DNA of 64,000 nucleotides from Candidatus Leptofilum gracile (GCA_016713825.1 JADJOJ010000010.1:372001-436000); one strand, 5' to 3'. Counted from the stretch's first letter, positions 53,615 to 63,470 are shown. Translations and numbers: made by a program. The notes: a model not told the origin generated them from the sequence alone.

Positions 53615-54868
53615 ATGAGAATTTTATTTCTGACGAATTATTATCCACCCTGCCAGTATGATTGGGGCTATATGCAGCTTTGTGAAGAGGTGGCTGATGG
53701 TATGGCCGCCCGTGGGCATGAGGTGGCGGTGCTAACGAGCCATTATCGGCATGGGGCTGAGTGGGAACGGCCGTATCCTGTTTATCGCTTATTACCCATC
53801 GACCCCGATTGGCACAGCGGTGAATCGGCCTTTAAGCAATTCTTTTTCGGCCGTCGGGCCAAAGAGCAGCAGTCGGTGAGCCACCTGAAGCAGGTGGTGG
53901 CCCAATTTCAGCCAGACATCATTTTTGCCTGGCACTGCATTGGCCTGTCTCGCGTTATGCTGCAAACGGCCGAAAACCTGCCCGGCATCGCCATGGCCTA
54001 CTACTTTGCCAACTACATGCCCGAACTGGCAGACGAATATCTGCTTTATTGGCAGGCCCCCGCCGTTGGCTTTCCGGTGGGGCTGATCAAACGGATGTTG
54101 TCCCCGGTGGCCTTAAACATATTAACCCGCGAAGGCAAACCGGTGCCGCTGCGGTACCAAAACAGCGCCTGTGTGAGCAACTACGTGCGCCAGCGACTCG
54201 CCGGGCAGGGACTGATTCCGGAGAATTCGGCCGTTATTCACAACGGCATCGATCTGGGCACGTTCTTGCAGCCGGGCAGCAGTTCATTCACAGACCAAAA
54301 ATCTCCCATTCATTGCCTAATCGCTGGCCGTGTTGATCCAGAGAAAGGCGTACACACAGTGGTTGAAGCCTTTGTGCACTTGCGGGCGCAAGGCCTGGCC
54401 CAACGGTTTCATTTAACAATTTTGGGCACTGGCCCAGCAGATTACACCAAGGCGTTACGCAACCGGGTAGTAGAAAACGGGCTCGAAAGTATCGTAACAT
54501 TTGCCGAACGTGTGCCGCATCACCAAATGCCGCCAATTTTGGCCCAGCACAACATTTTCATTTTAGCCTCCGAGTATGCCGAGCCATTGGCCTGCGCCGG
54601 ACAAGAAGCAATGGGTATGGGCCTGCTGGTGATAGGTACAACTACGGGGGGAAGTGGCGAACTGCTAATCCATGAAGAAACGGGGCTGGTTTTTGAAGCA
54701 GGCAACGCCGCCGACCTGGCCACCCAACTAAAGCGTATACTTCAGGAACCAGCATTCGCAACCCAATTGGCCGCATCTGGTCAGCAAGCAATCATGACGC
54801 ATTTTAATATGGAGCGTATGTGGGATGAAATAGAAGCTTTTTTGCAGAATTTGCCCATTATCGCCTGA
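53615..54868 (+). CDS. GT4 glycosyltransferase
   Basis: The 417-residue product (from ATG 53615; the TTG 53597 is an upstream in-frame codon) starts MRILFLTNYYPPCQYDWGYMQLCEEVADGMAARGHEV. Donor-domain motifs: HNGIDLGTFLQPG, LIAGRVDPEKGVHTVVEAF, and EYAEPLACAGQEAMGMGLLVIGTTTGGSGEL. It acts in the cytoplasm on a lipid-linked or free acceptor. The glutamate pair of the E-x7-E motif is represented by EPLACAGQE. Confidence 0.9.
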   Translation: MRILFLTNYYPPCQYDWGYMQLCEEVADGMAARGHEVAVLTSHYRHGAEWERPYPVYRLLPIDPDWHSGESAFKQFFFGRRAKEQQSVSHLKQVVAQFQPDIIFAWHCIGLSRVMLQTAENLPGIAMAYYFANYMPELADEYLLYWQAPAVGFPVGLIKRMLSPVALNILTREGKPVPLRYQNSACVSNYVRQRLAGQGLIPENSAVIHNGIDLGTFLQPGSSSFTDQKSPIHCLIAGRVDPEKGVHTVVEAFVHLRAQGLAQRFHLTILGTGPADYTKALRNRVVENGLESIVTFAERVPHHQMPPILAQHNIFILASEYAEPLACAGQEAMGMGLLVIGTTTGGSGELLIHEETGLVFEAGNAADLATQLKRILQEPAFATQLAASGQQAIMTHFNMERMWDEIEAFLQNLPIIA

Positions 54869-54876
54869 AAATAGCT

Positions 54877-55827
54877 ATGAATGATGAATTGTCTATCAGT
54901 GTGATTATTCCCACCTACAATCGAACAGCTGCCCTAATGGCCTGTTTGCTGGCTCTCAGCCGGCAAACAGGGCCGCCGGATGGTTTTGAAGTGATTGTGG
55001 TAGACGATGGCTCGACCGACGGCACCGGAGCAATCGTTCAGCACACGTTCCCATTTTCATTACGGTACATTTGGCAAGAGAATCAGGGCGACGCCACGGC
55101 ACGTAACAGCGGTGCGCGGCACAGCCAGGCCGATCTGCTCATTTTTATAGATGATGACATCCTGGTAGAGCCTGGTTACATCGCTGAACTGCATAAAGGA
55201 CACCAGCATCACACCAACCGGATTGTGATTGGCACCACGCAAGCCCAAACTAGTCCCGGTGACCAAACCCTTCTGCCTGTTCCTTTTACTGACCTGTGCA
55301 GCAACAATATGTCGTTGCGCCGTGAAGATTATTTTCGGATTGGGGAGATGCAGGGGCTGCCTTTTGCTGGGTCGGATATTTGGTGCGATGTAGATTTTGC
55401 CTACCGGGCTTACCAGCAAGGGTTTTCCTTTTACCGAGCGGTGAAGGCACGTTGTTTGGATCAAGATTTTGCGGTGCAAAATACGGCCGCTGCCAGCCGC
55501 CGCATGGAAGAAACCGCGTATCGGGCCGTGTTTTTGTTTCAGCAACACCCCGGTTTGCCACAGTACATCCCCATGCTGCAAGACAAAGGGCCAATTTGCT
55601 GGGCGGAAGATTCACCAAAGCTCATTTTGCGCAAACTGATGCGGCGCGTTGCCTCTGCTGCTGCTGTTGTTTGGGCAATGGAAAAAAGCGCCCAGGTATT
55701 AGAGAACTTTTTTAACGCGCCCGCCCTAACAGAAAAGCTATATTTGTGGATTCGGGGAAGTTATATGCGTCGTGGCTATCGTCGGGGGCTTCAGGACATG
55801 CAGCGGGGGGCAAGGGAAGTGATATGA
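54877..55827 (+). CDS. GT2 glycosyltransferase
   Basis: The 316-residue product has a GT-A domain: SVIIPTYNRTAAL, VIVVDDGSTDGT and LLIFIDDDILVEPG, the last holding the metal-binding Asp triplet. The acceptor-side motif SNNMSLRREDYFRIG and GSDIWCDVDFAYRAYQQGF follow. The C-terminal ~60 residues are helical. ATGA overlap links it to the next polymerase-like gene. It has no membrane segment. Confidence 0.9.
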   Translation: MNDELSISVIIPTYNRTAALMACLLALSRQTGPPDGFEVIVVDDGSTDGTGAIVQHTFPFSLRYIWQENQGDATARNSGARHSQADLLIFIDDDILVEPGYIAELHKGHQHHTNRIVIGTTQAQTSPGDQTLLPVPFTDLCSNNMSLRREDYFRIGEMQGLPFAGSDIWCDVDFAYRAYQQGFSFYRAVKARCLDQDFAVQNTAAASRRMEETAYRAVFLFQQHPGLPQYIPMLQDKGPICWAEDSPKLILRKLMRRVASAAAVVWAMEKSAQVLENFFNAPALTEKLYLWIRGSYMRRGYRRGLQDMQRGAREVI

Positions 55828-57230
55828 CCAGTAACTTGCAAAATCTCCTCACGACTGAGCAAATTCGCACAATTGTAAGAGTTGTTGTCATTACTGGCGT
55901 TTTGCTGCTCTCGGCCGGTATTGCATATCTTCAGCCCAGCACAATGATATTGGCGGCTGTGCTCGGCCTGCCCCTTGCTATTGTCGGAGGCGTGGGGCTT
56001 ATTCGTTGGCCGCAGATCGGGCTGATCTTGTTGGTTTTGGGGGCTGTGGCGGTGCCTTTTCAGGTGCCGCCATTGGGCATTGTGGCCGCGATATTGATTG
56101 TATTATTGGGTTGGTGGATTGTAGATATGGTGGCGATTCGGCGGGAGATCCTGCTGGTTACTTCGCCTACGATCCCACCTTTGCTGCTGTTTTCGGCCGT
56201 TGTTGTGCTTTCTTTCATTGTGGGGCAGCTGCCCTGGTTTTCTGTAACCCAGGTGCCCTTCGATGCCCAAATCGCTGGGGTTTCAATATTTTTACTTTCT
56301 TTTGCCGCTTTTATTTTGGTAGCTCACCAAATTCGCGAGCTAAAGTGGCTGAAATGGATGACGTATCTGTTTTTTATTTGCGTAGCCCCGGCGGTAATTT
56401 TGAGTACGAACATTTTGCCCCGTTCGCAATATTACCTGTGGAGCCTATACAACTATAACATGATGGGGTCTAGCTTGTTGTGGGTCTGGCTGGTGGTAAT
56501 GATGTTTAGCCAGGCGGTATTTAACCGCAAGCTGGCGCTGCCTTGGCGAGTTGCCCTGTTTGTTTTGACCTTGCTTCGGCTGTATGTAGGGTTGTGGCAA
56601 ACGCGGGTGTGGACATCTGGCTGGGCGCCGGTGTTGGTGGCGTTGGCTGTGACAATTTGGGTAGCGCGGCCCCGATTTGCGGTACCCATGAGTATGGTTG
56701 GCGGGGCGACCCTAATTGTGATGTTTCAGCAAATCTTCAATGCGGTGGTGATTGGTGATAATGAATATAGCACCATCACTCGGCTAGAGGCGTGGAAAAT
56801 TGTGGCTGAAATTGCTTCGGTGAACCCAATTTTAGGGTTGGGGCCGGGGAATTACCGGAATTACACGGTTTTGTACCCAATTTTGGGTTGGTATGTGCGG
56901 TTTAATTCGCATAACAATTATGTGGATATTTTTGCGCAAACGGGCATTCTGGGCCTTGTTTGTTATTTTTGGTTTTTCTTTATGGTGGCCCGGCTGGGGC
57001 TGCGGTTGCGGACTCAGGTGCCGCACGGTGGATTTACGCAGGCATTTATATTTGGGGCGTTGGGAGGCCTGGCTGGTAGTTTGTTTGCTGGCGTGTTGGG
57101 TGATTGGGTTTTGCCATTTGTTTATAACGTGGGCGTTTATGGGATGCGCGGCAGTATTTTTGCCTGGCTGTTTTTGGGTGGTTTGGTGGCGATTGAACAG
57201 ATGTTGGCCAGGAATGTGCCATTGGATTAG
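55824..57230 (+). CDS. O-antigen ligase/polymerase-like membrane protein
   Basis: The 468-residue product (from ATG 55824, in ATGA overlap with the upstream gene) has about eleven hydrophobic segments and the family's C-terminal signature GLGPGNYRNYTVLYPILGWYVRFNSHNNYVDIFAQTGILGL. That includes the conserved HNNYVD-like motif of Wzy/WaaL proteins. It most likely polymerises or ligates glycan repeats outside the membrane. It is distinct from the TPR-tailed protein at 35618. Confidence 0.9.
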   Translation: MTSNLQNLLTTEQIRTIVRVVVITGVLLLSAGIAYLQPSTMILAAVLGLPLAIVGGVGLIRWPQIGLILLVLGAVAVPFQVPPLGIVAAILIVLLGWWIVDMVAIRREILLVTSPTIPPLLLFSAVVVLSFIVGQLPWFSVTQVPFDAQIAGVSIFLLSFAAFILVAHQIRELKWLKWMTYLFFICVAPAVILSTNILPRSQYYLWSLYNYNMMGSSLLWVWLVVMMFSQAVFNRKLALPWRVALFVLTLLRLYVGLWQTRVWTSGWAPVLVALAVTIWVARPRFAVPMSMVGGATLIVMFQQIFNAVVIGDNEYSTITRLEAWKIVAEIASVNPILGLGPGNYRNYTVLYPILGWYVRFNSHNNYVDIFAQTGILGLVCYFWFFFMVARLGLRLRTQVPHGGFTQAFIFGALGGLAGSLFAGVLGDWVLPFVYNVGVYGMRGSIFAWLFLGGLVAIEQMLARNVPLD

Positions 57231-57270
57231 TTGCTCGGTCGTGTGGGCCGGTGCATGAGGCTATCCGTCT

Positions 57271-58185
57271 ATGAAATTGTCGATTGTGATTGTTAGTTGG
57301 AACACCAGTGCCATGCTAGAAGCGTGTTTGGCTTCTGTTTATCTGTTTCCGCCTCATGACCAGTTTGAAGTTTGGGTGGTAGATAATCATTCGAGTGACG
57401 ATACTGTATCAATGGTACAACGCAAGTTTCCGCAGGTAAATTTGATTGTTAGCGAGGAAAACCTGGGTTTTGCTGGCGGTAACAATTTGGCGATTGCGCG
57501 TTGTGTTGGCGAATTTATTTTGTTGCTTAATTCTGATACCGAAGTGAAAGCGAATGCGTTGCAGCGTTTGATTGACTTTATGAATGCCAATGTGGATGCG
57601 GGTGCGGTGGGTTCTCGATTGTTAAATATGGATGGTTCGCTGCAAGTTTCATGTCATCCGTTTCCTACCTTATTGCGGGAATTATGGCGGTTATTTCATC
57701 TGGATGGTTTATATGCGTATAGCGAATACCGGATGGCGTTGTGGCGAACAGATGTGCCGCGCCGGGTGGAGGCTATTAAGGGGGCATCTTTAATGTTGCG
57801 GCGGATGGTGTTGGAGACGGTGGGGTATTTAGATGAGCGTTACTTTATGTATTCTGAAGAAGTGGACTTATGTTTTCAGATAAATCGGGCAGGTTGGCAG
57901 CTGTATTGGGAGCCTGGCTCGGAGGTAGTTCATTATGGGGAACAGAGTACGAGGCAGGTTGCCCAAGAGATGTTTTTGCAGTTGTATCGGGGCAAGCTGA
58001 TATATTTTCGTAAAAATTACGGCCGTATCGCAGGCATCGCATACAAACTAATTTTGGCCTTAGCCGCGTTGGCTCGGTTGTCTTTGCTCCCAATTGCCTG
58101 GTGGCGCTGGCCGTCTAAGCGAGAAAAAAACAGGGTATTGGCCCAAAATTATAAATGTTTGTTGACGGCTCTTCCAAGTATGTAA
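57271..58185 (+). CDS. GT2 glycosyltransferase (rhamnosyltransferase-like)
   Basis: The 304-residue product starts KLSIVIVSWNTSAMLEACLASV and has VWVVDNHSSDDT, LGFAGGNNLAI and LLLNSDTEV. This is the order of rhamnosyl/galactosyl GT2 enzymes (WbbL-like). A later ERYFMYSEEVDLCFQINRAGWQLYW gives the acceptor motif. The C-terminus has a hydrophobic helix (YKLILALAALARLSLLPIAWW). Codon use is richer in A/T than its neighbours (many TTG, TTT, GAT codons), a possible sign of later acquisition. Confidence 0.9.
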   Translation: MKLSIVIVSWNTSAMLEACLASVYLFPPHDQFEVWVVDNHSSDDTVSMVQRKFPQVNLIVSEENLGFAGGNNLAIARCVGEFILLLNSDTEVKANALQRLIDFMNANVDAGAVGSRLLNMDGSLQVSCHPFPTLLRELWRLFHLDGLYAYSEYRMALWRTDVPRRVEAIKGASLMLRRMVLETVGYLDERYFMYSEEVDLCFQINRAGWQLYWEPGSEVVHYGEQSTRQVAQEMFLQLYRGKLIYFRKNYGRIAGIAYKLILALAALARLSLLPIAWWRWPSKREKNRVLAQNYKCLLTALPSM

Positions 58186-58240
58186 TAGCCGGATTGCTGT
58201 TGGTTAGAACCAGCAGCCGCAAATAGCTTACGGAGTCAGT

Positions 58241-59434
58241 ATGACCATTCTTTCTTTTGTTTTTTTTCTATTCGCCATGATTCCCTTTGGGTATCTTTAT
58301 TTACAGGCGATTGCTTCAGTTCGTGGAGCGGCAGACGTGCTGGTGAGGTCGCAGCCCACAACCCGTTTTGTGATCACGTTGCCTGCTCATGACGAGGAAG
58401 CGGTCATTGGCGCAACTGTGCAGCGGTTACGCAATTTGGATTATCCTGCCAATTTGTTTACGGTGCATATTGTTGCGGACCATTGTGCGGATGGAACGGC
58501 CGTTGCCGCCCGTGAAGCAGGGGCCATTGTGCATGAACGGAATGAAGGGCCTAGAACAGGCAAAGGGGCTGCGTTAACCTGGTTGTTTCAACGCGTTCTC
58601 GCCGATGACACATGCGATGCAGTCATTATTTTTGATGCTGATACCCGCGTTGATGCTCAATTCCTGCGTATCATGGATGCTCGTTTGGCTCAAGGTGACC
58701 CAGTCATCCAAGGGCAACATATTATCAGCAACCCCGATGCTGGCTGGTTTCCGGCACTGACATGGGCCATGTTCCTGGTGGATAATCGCTTTCAAAATTT
58801 GGGTCGCGATTCTTTGGGTTGGTCTGCAAAACATATGGGAGATTCAATTTGCTTCCGTGCCGACATATTGCGTCGGGCCGGTTGGGGTGCGGGCTTAACT
58901 GAAGATTACCAGCTGCGACAGCGGCTGTTGCTAGATGGCATTCGTATTCGGTACGAACCTGCTGCCATTGGCCGAGGCGAAGCCGCCCTTACCTGGGCTC
59001 AGGCCCGGGCCCAACGGGCGCGTTGGCTGCGCGGCACGCACGATGCCAGCCAGCAATTTGCCCGCTCGTTGTGGCAAGAAGGCCTTAAAAGAAAAGATTC
59101 CGCCTTGTTAGACGGCGCATTACAAGCCTACTTCCCCTCTTTTTCTACGCTGACCATGCTGACGATGTTGTTTTTACTTGTTCAAATTATCATCAACGTA
59201 TTCGTTGAAAATGGCATCAGTTGGCCGATGGTTACCGCTTGGGGGGTGATCGCCTTCGCTCTATTTATTTACCCGCTTATTGGCCTGGCCTTAGAAAAAG
59301 CCCCGTTGAAGGCTTACATCGTCATGCTGTCTGGGCCGCTTTTTGTGGTTTGGCGTACCTGGTTAGCCGTCAGTTCGCGTTTTGGTAAGAAGGATGTTGT
59401 TTGGGTACGCACAGCACATGGAGGCTCACAATGA
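58241..59434 (+). CDS. Membrane GT2 glycosyltransferase (cellulose-synthase-like family)
   Basis: The 397-residue product has an N-terminal transmembrane helix, then FVITLPAHDEEAVIGATVQRLR, HIVADHCADGT, IIFDADTRVD and the acceptor-side QARAQRARWLRGTHDAS, a QxxRW-type motif typical of processive or membrane GT2 enzymes. Three C-terminal membrane segments follow (FPSFSTLTMLTMLFLLVQIIINVF; VTAWGVIAFALFIYPLIGLAL; AYIVMLSGPLFVVWRTWLAV). The stop overlaps the wecB start by 4 bases. Confidence 0.9.
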   Translation: MTILSFVFFLFAMIPFGYLYLQAIASVRGAADVLVRSQPTTRFVITLPAHDEEAVIGATVQRLRNLDYPANLFTVHIVADHCADGTAVAAREAGAIVHERNEGPRTGKGAALTWLFQRVLADDTCDAVIIFDADTRVDAQFLRIMDARLAQGDPVIQGQHIISNPDAGWFPALTWAMFLVDNRFQNLGRDSLGWSAKHMGDSICFRADILRRAGWGAGLTEDYQLRQRLLLDGIRIRYEPAAIGRGEAALTWAQARAQRARWLRGTHDASQQFARSLWQEGLKRKDSALLDGALQAYFPSFSTLTMLTMLFLLVQIIINVFVENGISWPMVTAWGVIAFALFIYPLIGLALEKAPLKAYIVMLSGPLFVVWRTWLAVSSRFGKKDVVWVRTAHGGSQ

Positions 59435-60594
59435 ATGCCTTGCGGATATTAGTCATCGTAGGTACGCGACCTGAAGCGATTAAAATGGCGCCACTGATTC
59501 AGTTGCTTCAGCGCAATCAACATACAGAAGTGTTTGTTTGTTCTACGGGACAGCATAGAGAAATGTTGGATCAGGTTTTTGAACTCTTTGATATTAAGCC
59601 TGATGTGGATTTAGATGTGATGCGCCCAAATCAAACACCCACGCAGGTAGCGGCGCGGGTGTTGATGGCCCTGGAACCAGTGCTAGATGATTTGCGGCCA
59701 GATTGGATGTTGGTGCAGGGGGATACGACGACGGTGATGGCGGCAGCCATTGCCGCGCATTATCGTCGGGTTCGTGTGGGCCATGTGGAGGCAGGCCTGC
59801 GCACCTACGATCGCGACAATCCTTTTCCCGAAGAGATGAACCGGGTGATTGCCGATCATGTGAGCGATTTGCATTTTGCGCCAACGGCTAGCTCGCGCGC
59901 CAATTTGCTGCGAGAGGGTATTTCGGCGGATAAAATTTTTGTAACGGGGAATTCAGTGATTGATGCGCTGGTACAAATTGCGGAACGGCCGTTACCCACC
60001 AACAGCCTTCATTGGCTAAAACAGCACGCATTAGATTGGATTATCGAACCCGAAAGCCCGCAAAACCGACAACTTGTGTTAGTCACCGCCCATCGCCGCG
60101 AAAACCACGGGGAACCCATACGGCAAATTTGCGCTGCTTTGCAACAGCTTGTGCAAGCCCGGCCAGACATCCACATTGTTTACCCCGTTCATCGCAATCC
60201 GAATGTGTGGAACCCCGTCCATGAACTGCTGCAAGACGTGCCAGGAATAACCCTCGTTCCCCCGGTCGATTACGCCATGTTGGTGAATTTAATGAAGTGC
60301 AGCAAGCTGATTTTAACCGATTCCGGCGGCATTCAAGAAGAGGCTCCCAGTTTAGGCGTCCCCGTTTTGGTTTTGCGGGAAACCACAGAGAGACCAGAAG
60401 CGACCGATGCCGGTGTCGCCCGCATTGTGGGCACAGACACCGAGCAGATTGTGGCTGCCGTGAATCAATTGTTAAACGACGTGCAGGTCTATACGGCAAT
60501 GTCCCAGGCCATGAACCCATATGGAGACGGCCGTACCGGGCAGCGTATCATCGATATATTGTTAACCGGTCGTTGTGATCAATTTATTGCCTGA
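59431..60594 (+). CDS. wecB: UDP-N-acetylglucosamine 2-epimerase (non-hydrolysing)
   Basis: The 387-residue product has the WecB/MnaA signature throughout: VGTRPEAIKMAPLI, STGQHREMLDQVFELF, VQGDTTTVMAAAIAAHY, GHVEAGLRTYDRDNPFPEEMNR, TAHRRENHG and TDSGGIQEEAPSLGVPVLVLRETTERPEA. It interconverts UDP-GlcNAc and UDP-ManNAc in the cytoplasm. ManNAc is therefore a likely glycan constituent. ATG 59431 (ATGA overlap) is the true start; the frame upstream belongs to the preceding gene's 3' end. Confidence 0.96.
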   Translation: MNALRILVIVGTRPEAIKMAPLIQLLQRNQHTEVFVCSTGQHREMLDQVFELFDIKPDVDLDVMRPNQTPTQVAARVLMALEPVLDDLRPDWMLVQGDTTTVMAAAIAAHYRRVRVGHVEAGLRTYDRDNPFPEEMNRVIADHVSDLHFAPTASSRANLLREGISADKIFVTGNSVIDALVQIAERPLPTNSLHWLKQHALDWIIEPESPQNRQLVLVTAHRRENHGEPIRQICAALQQLVQARPDIHIVYPVHRNPNVWNPVHELLQDVPGITLVPPVDYAMLVNLMKCSKLILTDSGGIQEEAPSLGVPVLVLRETTERPEATDAGVARIVGTDTEQIVAAVNQLLNDVQVYTAMSQAMNPYGDGRTGQRIIDILLTGRCDQFIA

Positions 60595-60615
60595 GGTCAT
60601 TGAAGGAGCGCCGCC

Positions 60616-61911
60616 ATGCTGAATCGCTTGTGGGAAAACCCGCGACGGACATTAACCTGGATCATTGTGCTGGCGGTGTTGCTGCGCGTGGGGGCGGCCC
60701 TGTACATTGGCAACACCATCGAAGCCCTCCCCGGCATTTTTGATGAGGTTTCGTACCACACCTTGGCCCTGCGCCTGCTAGATGGACATGGCTTTTCGTT
60801 TGGGGAGCAGTGGTGGCCAGCCACGGCCGCCAATGCGCCCACAGCCCACTGGTCATTTTTGTACACCCTCTATTTGGCCGCCGTTTATGCCATCTTCGGC
60901 GAGGCACCGCTGCTGGCGCGGGTCTTGCAGGCTATCATTGTAGGCGTGGCCATGCCCTGGCTGGTTTACCAGCTGGCGCTGCAGCTGTTTGCCCAGCGTG
61001 GGCAGCAGCAGGCAGAGAAGATTGGGCTAATGGCGGCGGGAATTACGGCCGTTTACGTCTACCTCTTCTACTACGCCGCGGCCCTCATCACAGAAAGCTT
61101 TTACATTTCCACCATTATGGCGTCATTCCTTTTGGCCTTTCGCATTCGCCAAACCAACAGTACCCGCTGGGCAGATTGGCTGCTGTTGGGCCTTGCGCTG
61201 GGGGCAACCGTGCTGCTGCGGCAGCTGTTTTTGCTCTTTGTGCCCTTTTTACTGCTGTGGCTGTGGTGGGCAGCCCGCCCCAGGCCGTGGCGGCTGCTGC
61301 TGCCCCTCATCATCATTGGGGTTATGGTAGCCCCTTTTACGCTGCGGAATAGTCAGGCATTCGGCCGTTTTGTGCTGTTAAACACCAATTCCGGCTACGC
61401 CTTCTTCTGGGGCAACCATCCCCGCTATGGCACCCAATTTATCCCCATTTTGGGGAATGGTGAATACATTGAAATGATTCCCCCAGAACTGTTGACCCAG
61501 GGGCTGAATGAGGCTGAGCTGGAGTCTGAACTGCTTTCATTGGGGGTGGGGTATGTTTTTGATGATTTCGGCCGTTATTTGCAGCTCTCCTTGAGCCGCA
61601 TTCCCTCTTATTTTGTCTTTTGGCCATCGGCAGATTCCAGCACCATTTCCAACATCTCGCGGGTGGGCAGCTTTGGGCTGTTTTTGCCATTTATGCTGGC
61701 TGGATTGGTACTCAGTTTGCGCCAGGGAGCCACATCGTGGCCAGAATGGCTGAAGACGCCCCAGGCGTTGCTGCTGTTGTTTATGCTGTTTTACACCGCG
61801 CTTCACCTGCTCACCTGGACACTCATTCGCTACCGAATTCCCATCGACGCGATACTGATTTTGTATGCGGGGCTAGCGTTGCTTACGCTGGTAGAGAAGG
61901 TGCAGCGGTAA
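60616..61911 (+). CDS. GT39-type polytopic membrane glycosyltransferase
   Basis: The 431-residue product has about nine membrane segments. The first loop after the initial helix contains EALPGIFDEVSYHTLALRLLDGHGFSF, with the acidic Asp-Glu pair typical of PMT/ArnT-like enzymes. LGATVLLRQLFLLFVPFLLLWLWW and LLTWTLIRYRIPIDAILILYAGL follow. It likely transfers a sugar from a polyprenyl carrier outside the membrane. AGGAG lies 7 bases before ATG 60616. It is the second such protein in the locus. Confidence 0.87.
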   Translation: MLNRLWENPRRTLTWIIVLAVLLRVGAALYIGNTIEALPGIFDEVSYHTLALRLLDGHGFSFGEQWWPATAANAPTAHWSFLYTLYLAAVYAIFGEAPLLARVLQAIIVGVAMPWLVYQLALQLFAQRGQQQAEKIGLMAAGITAVYVYLFYYAAALITESFYISTIMASFLLAFRIRQTNSTRWADWLLLGLALGATVLLRQLFLLFVPFLLLWLWWAARPRPWRLLLPLIIIGVMVAPFTLRNSQAFGRFVLLNTNSGYAFFWGNHPRYGTQFIPILGNGEYIEMIPPELLTQGLNEAELESELLSLGVGYVFDDFGRYLQLSLSRIPSYFVFWPSADSSTISNISRVGSFGLFLPFMLAGLVLSLRQGATSWPEWLKTPQALLLLFMLFYTALHLLTWTLIRYRIPIDAILILYAGLALLTLVEKVQR

Positions 61912-62237
61912 ATGACCGTCCGCAAATAAGCTAACGGAATTGTGCGGATGGTTTAGCCGTAAGCGGCCACCTAAAAAGGGAAGTTATGGTAGGCCGCTTA
62001 CTAAGCCGTATGCCCTGCTAGAACTATCTGGTGTAAGCCGGTTGGTAAGATGGGTTCGCTACGATGAGTTCAGCACCAACATGCAGATTGAGTAAAAACG
62101 GGGGATACGTAAGGGTTCATGCACCGATAACTTTTGTTCAGAAAACGTCCCCCAAGGCTTAACCGTTTGCCGAAACGCAAAAGTTAAAAACGGTCACGCC
62201 CTCAGTAACCGCTGGTCTGACAAGTTGGCACTGGTTA
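61912..62237. other. Non-coding gap in the glycan locus
   Basis: About 325 bases without a convincing ORF. GTAAGCGGCC (61959-61968) and GGCCGCTTAC (61992-62001) pair perfectly with a 23-base loop. The rest is not simple repeat and shows no tRNA or terminator. A promoter for the following genes may lie here. A degraded element is possible. Confidence 0.45.
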
Positions 62238-63470
62238 ATGCTTATGGATATTCTATTTGTTGTACCTTATGTGCCAAATTTAGTGCGTACCAGACCCTAT
62301 AACCTCATTCGGGCGTTGACTGATCGTGGCAATCGGGTGACGGTGTTGACAGTGTGGACAAGTGACGAAGACCGGCAAGATTTGGCGGCTTTGCGTGAAA
62401 TTGTTCATGAGGTAACTGCGGTTTCGTTACCTGCCTGGAAATCGGTCGTCAACTGCTTGCCTGCTTTGCTTTCCGGGGCCCCGCTGCAAACGTCATTTTC
62501 CTGGGACGCTAAGCTGGTCTCCCGATTTACCGCCCATTCTCCCTTCGATGTTATTCATGTTGAGCATTTACGTGGAGCCAGGTATGCGCTTTATTTGAAA
62601 AAACATACCAATGTGCCCGTTGTTTGGGACAGTGTAGATTGCATTACCCATTTGTTTAGGCAGGCGGCGACGCAAAGCAAAAGCTTGGTTGGCCGCTGGC
62701 GCAGCCGCTTTGAACTGGGCCGTACTGAACGGTATGAGGGAATGCTGCTGGATAAATTCGACCATATTTTGGTGACCTCTCGTTTAGACAAAGATGCACT
62801 GCAATCGCTGCGACCGGAGGTGCCTGCACCCATTTCGGTAATTCCTAACGGGGTGAATTTGGATTATTTCAAGCTGGATACGGCCGTATCTCGCCATCCT
62901 CATACGCTTATTGTCACTGGTAAGATGAGCTACCATGCCAACATGAGTATGGTGCTGCACCTGGCCCAGAATATTATGCCCCTGGTTTGGCAGCAGCGCC
63001 CAGAGGTGCAATTGCTGGTGGTGGGCAAAGACCCTGGTCGTGACATCCAGGCATTGGCAGAAAATCCCAACGTCATTGTGACGGGTACGGTAGATGCCTT
63101 GCCCCCTTATTTGCAGCAAGCCACAGCCGCTGTAGCGCCCATTACGTATGGGGCAGGTATTCAAAACAAAATTTTAGAGGCGATGAGCTGTGGTACCCCA
63201 GTGGTCACAACGCCCCATGCGGTTTCCGCTCTTGCCATAGAGCCAGGGCGCGATTTGTTGGTGGCAGATTCGCCCACCGCCTACGCACAGGCCATTTTGG
63301 CCATTTTGGCTGATCCACAGTTGCAGGATAGGTTGGGGCGGAACGGCCGTATCTACGTAGAGCAACACCATCACTGGCCCAATGTGGCTGCCCGTTTAGA
63401 GACAGTTTATGCTGAAGCCATTGCCGCAACAGCCCGCAAAAACTTACACCCAGCAAGCTCGCAGCAATAA
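62238..63470 (+). CDS. GT4 glycosyltransferase of the exosortase/PEP-CTERM-associated type (TIGR03087-like)
   Basis: The 410-residue product starts LMDILFVVPYVPNLVRTRPYNLIRALTDRGNRVTVLT and has FDVIHVEHLRGARY, VVWDSVDCITHLFRQ, GKMSYHANM and AGIQNKILEAMSCGTPVVTTPHAVS. This order is characteristic of the glycosyltransferase family first noted beside PEP-CTERM/exosortase loci. No exosortase is in this window. Met3 at 62244 is an alternative start. It probably adds a sugar in the cytoplasm. Confidence 0.88.
   Translation: MLMDILFVVPYVPNLVRTRPYNLIRALTDRGNRVTVLTVWTSDEDRQDLAALREIVHEVTAVSLPAWKSVVNCLPALLSGAPLQTSFSWDAKLVSRFTAHSPFDVIHVEHLRGARYALYLKKHTNVPVVWDSVDCITHLFRQAATQSKSLVGRWRSRFELGRTERYEGMLLDKFDHILVTSRLDKDALQSLRPEVPAPISVIPNGVNLDYFKLDTAVSRHPHTLIVTGKMSYHANMSMVLHLAQNIMPLVWQQRPEVQLLVVGKDPGRDIQALAENPNVIVTGTVDALPPYLQQATAAVAPITYGAGIQNKILEAMSCGTPVVTTPHAVSALAIEPGRDLLVADSPTAYAQAILAILADPQLQDRLGRNGRIYVEQHHHWPNVAARLETVYAEAIAATARKNLHPASSQQ

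Noticed and set aside
61912..62237. Possible group II intron or riboswitch remnant
   Set aside because: AAGCCGTATG and nearby hairpins recall intron domains, but the catalytic core and any reverse transcriptase are missing.
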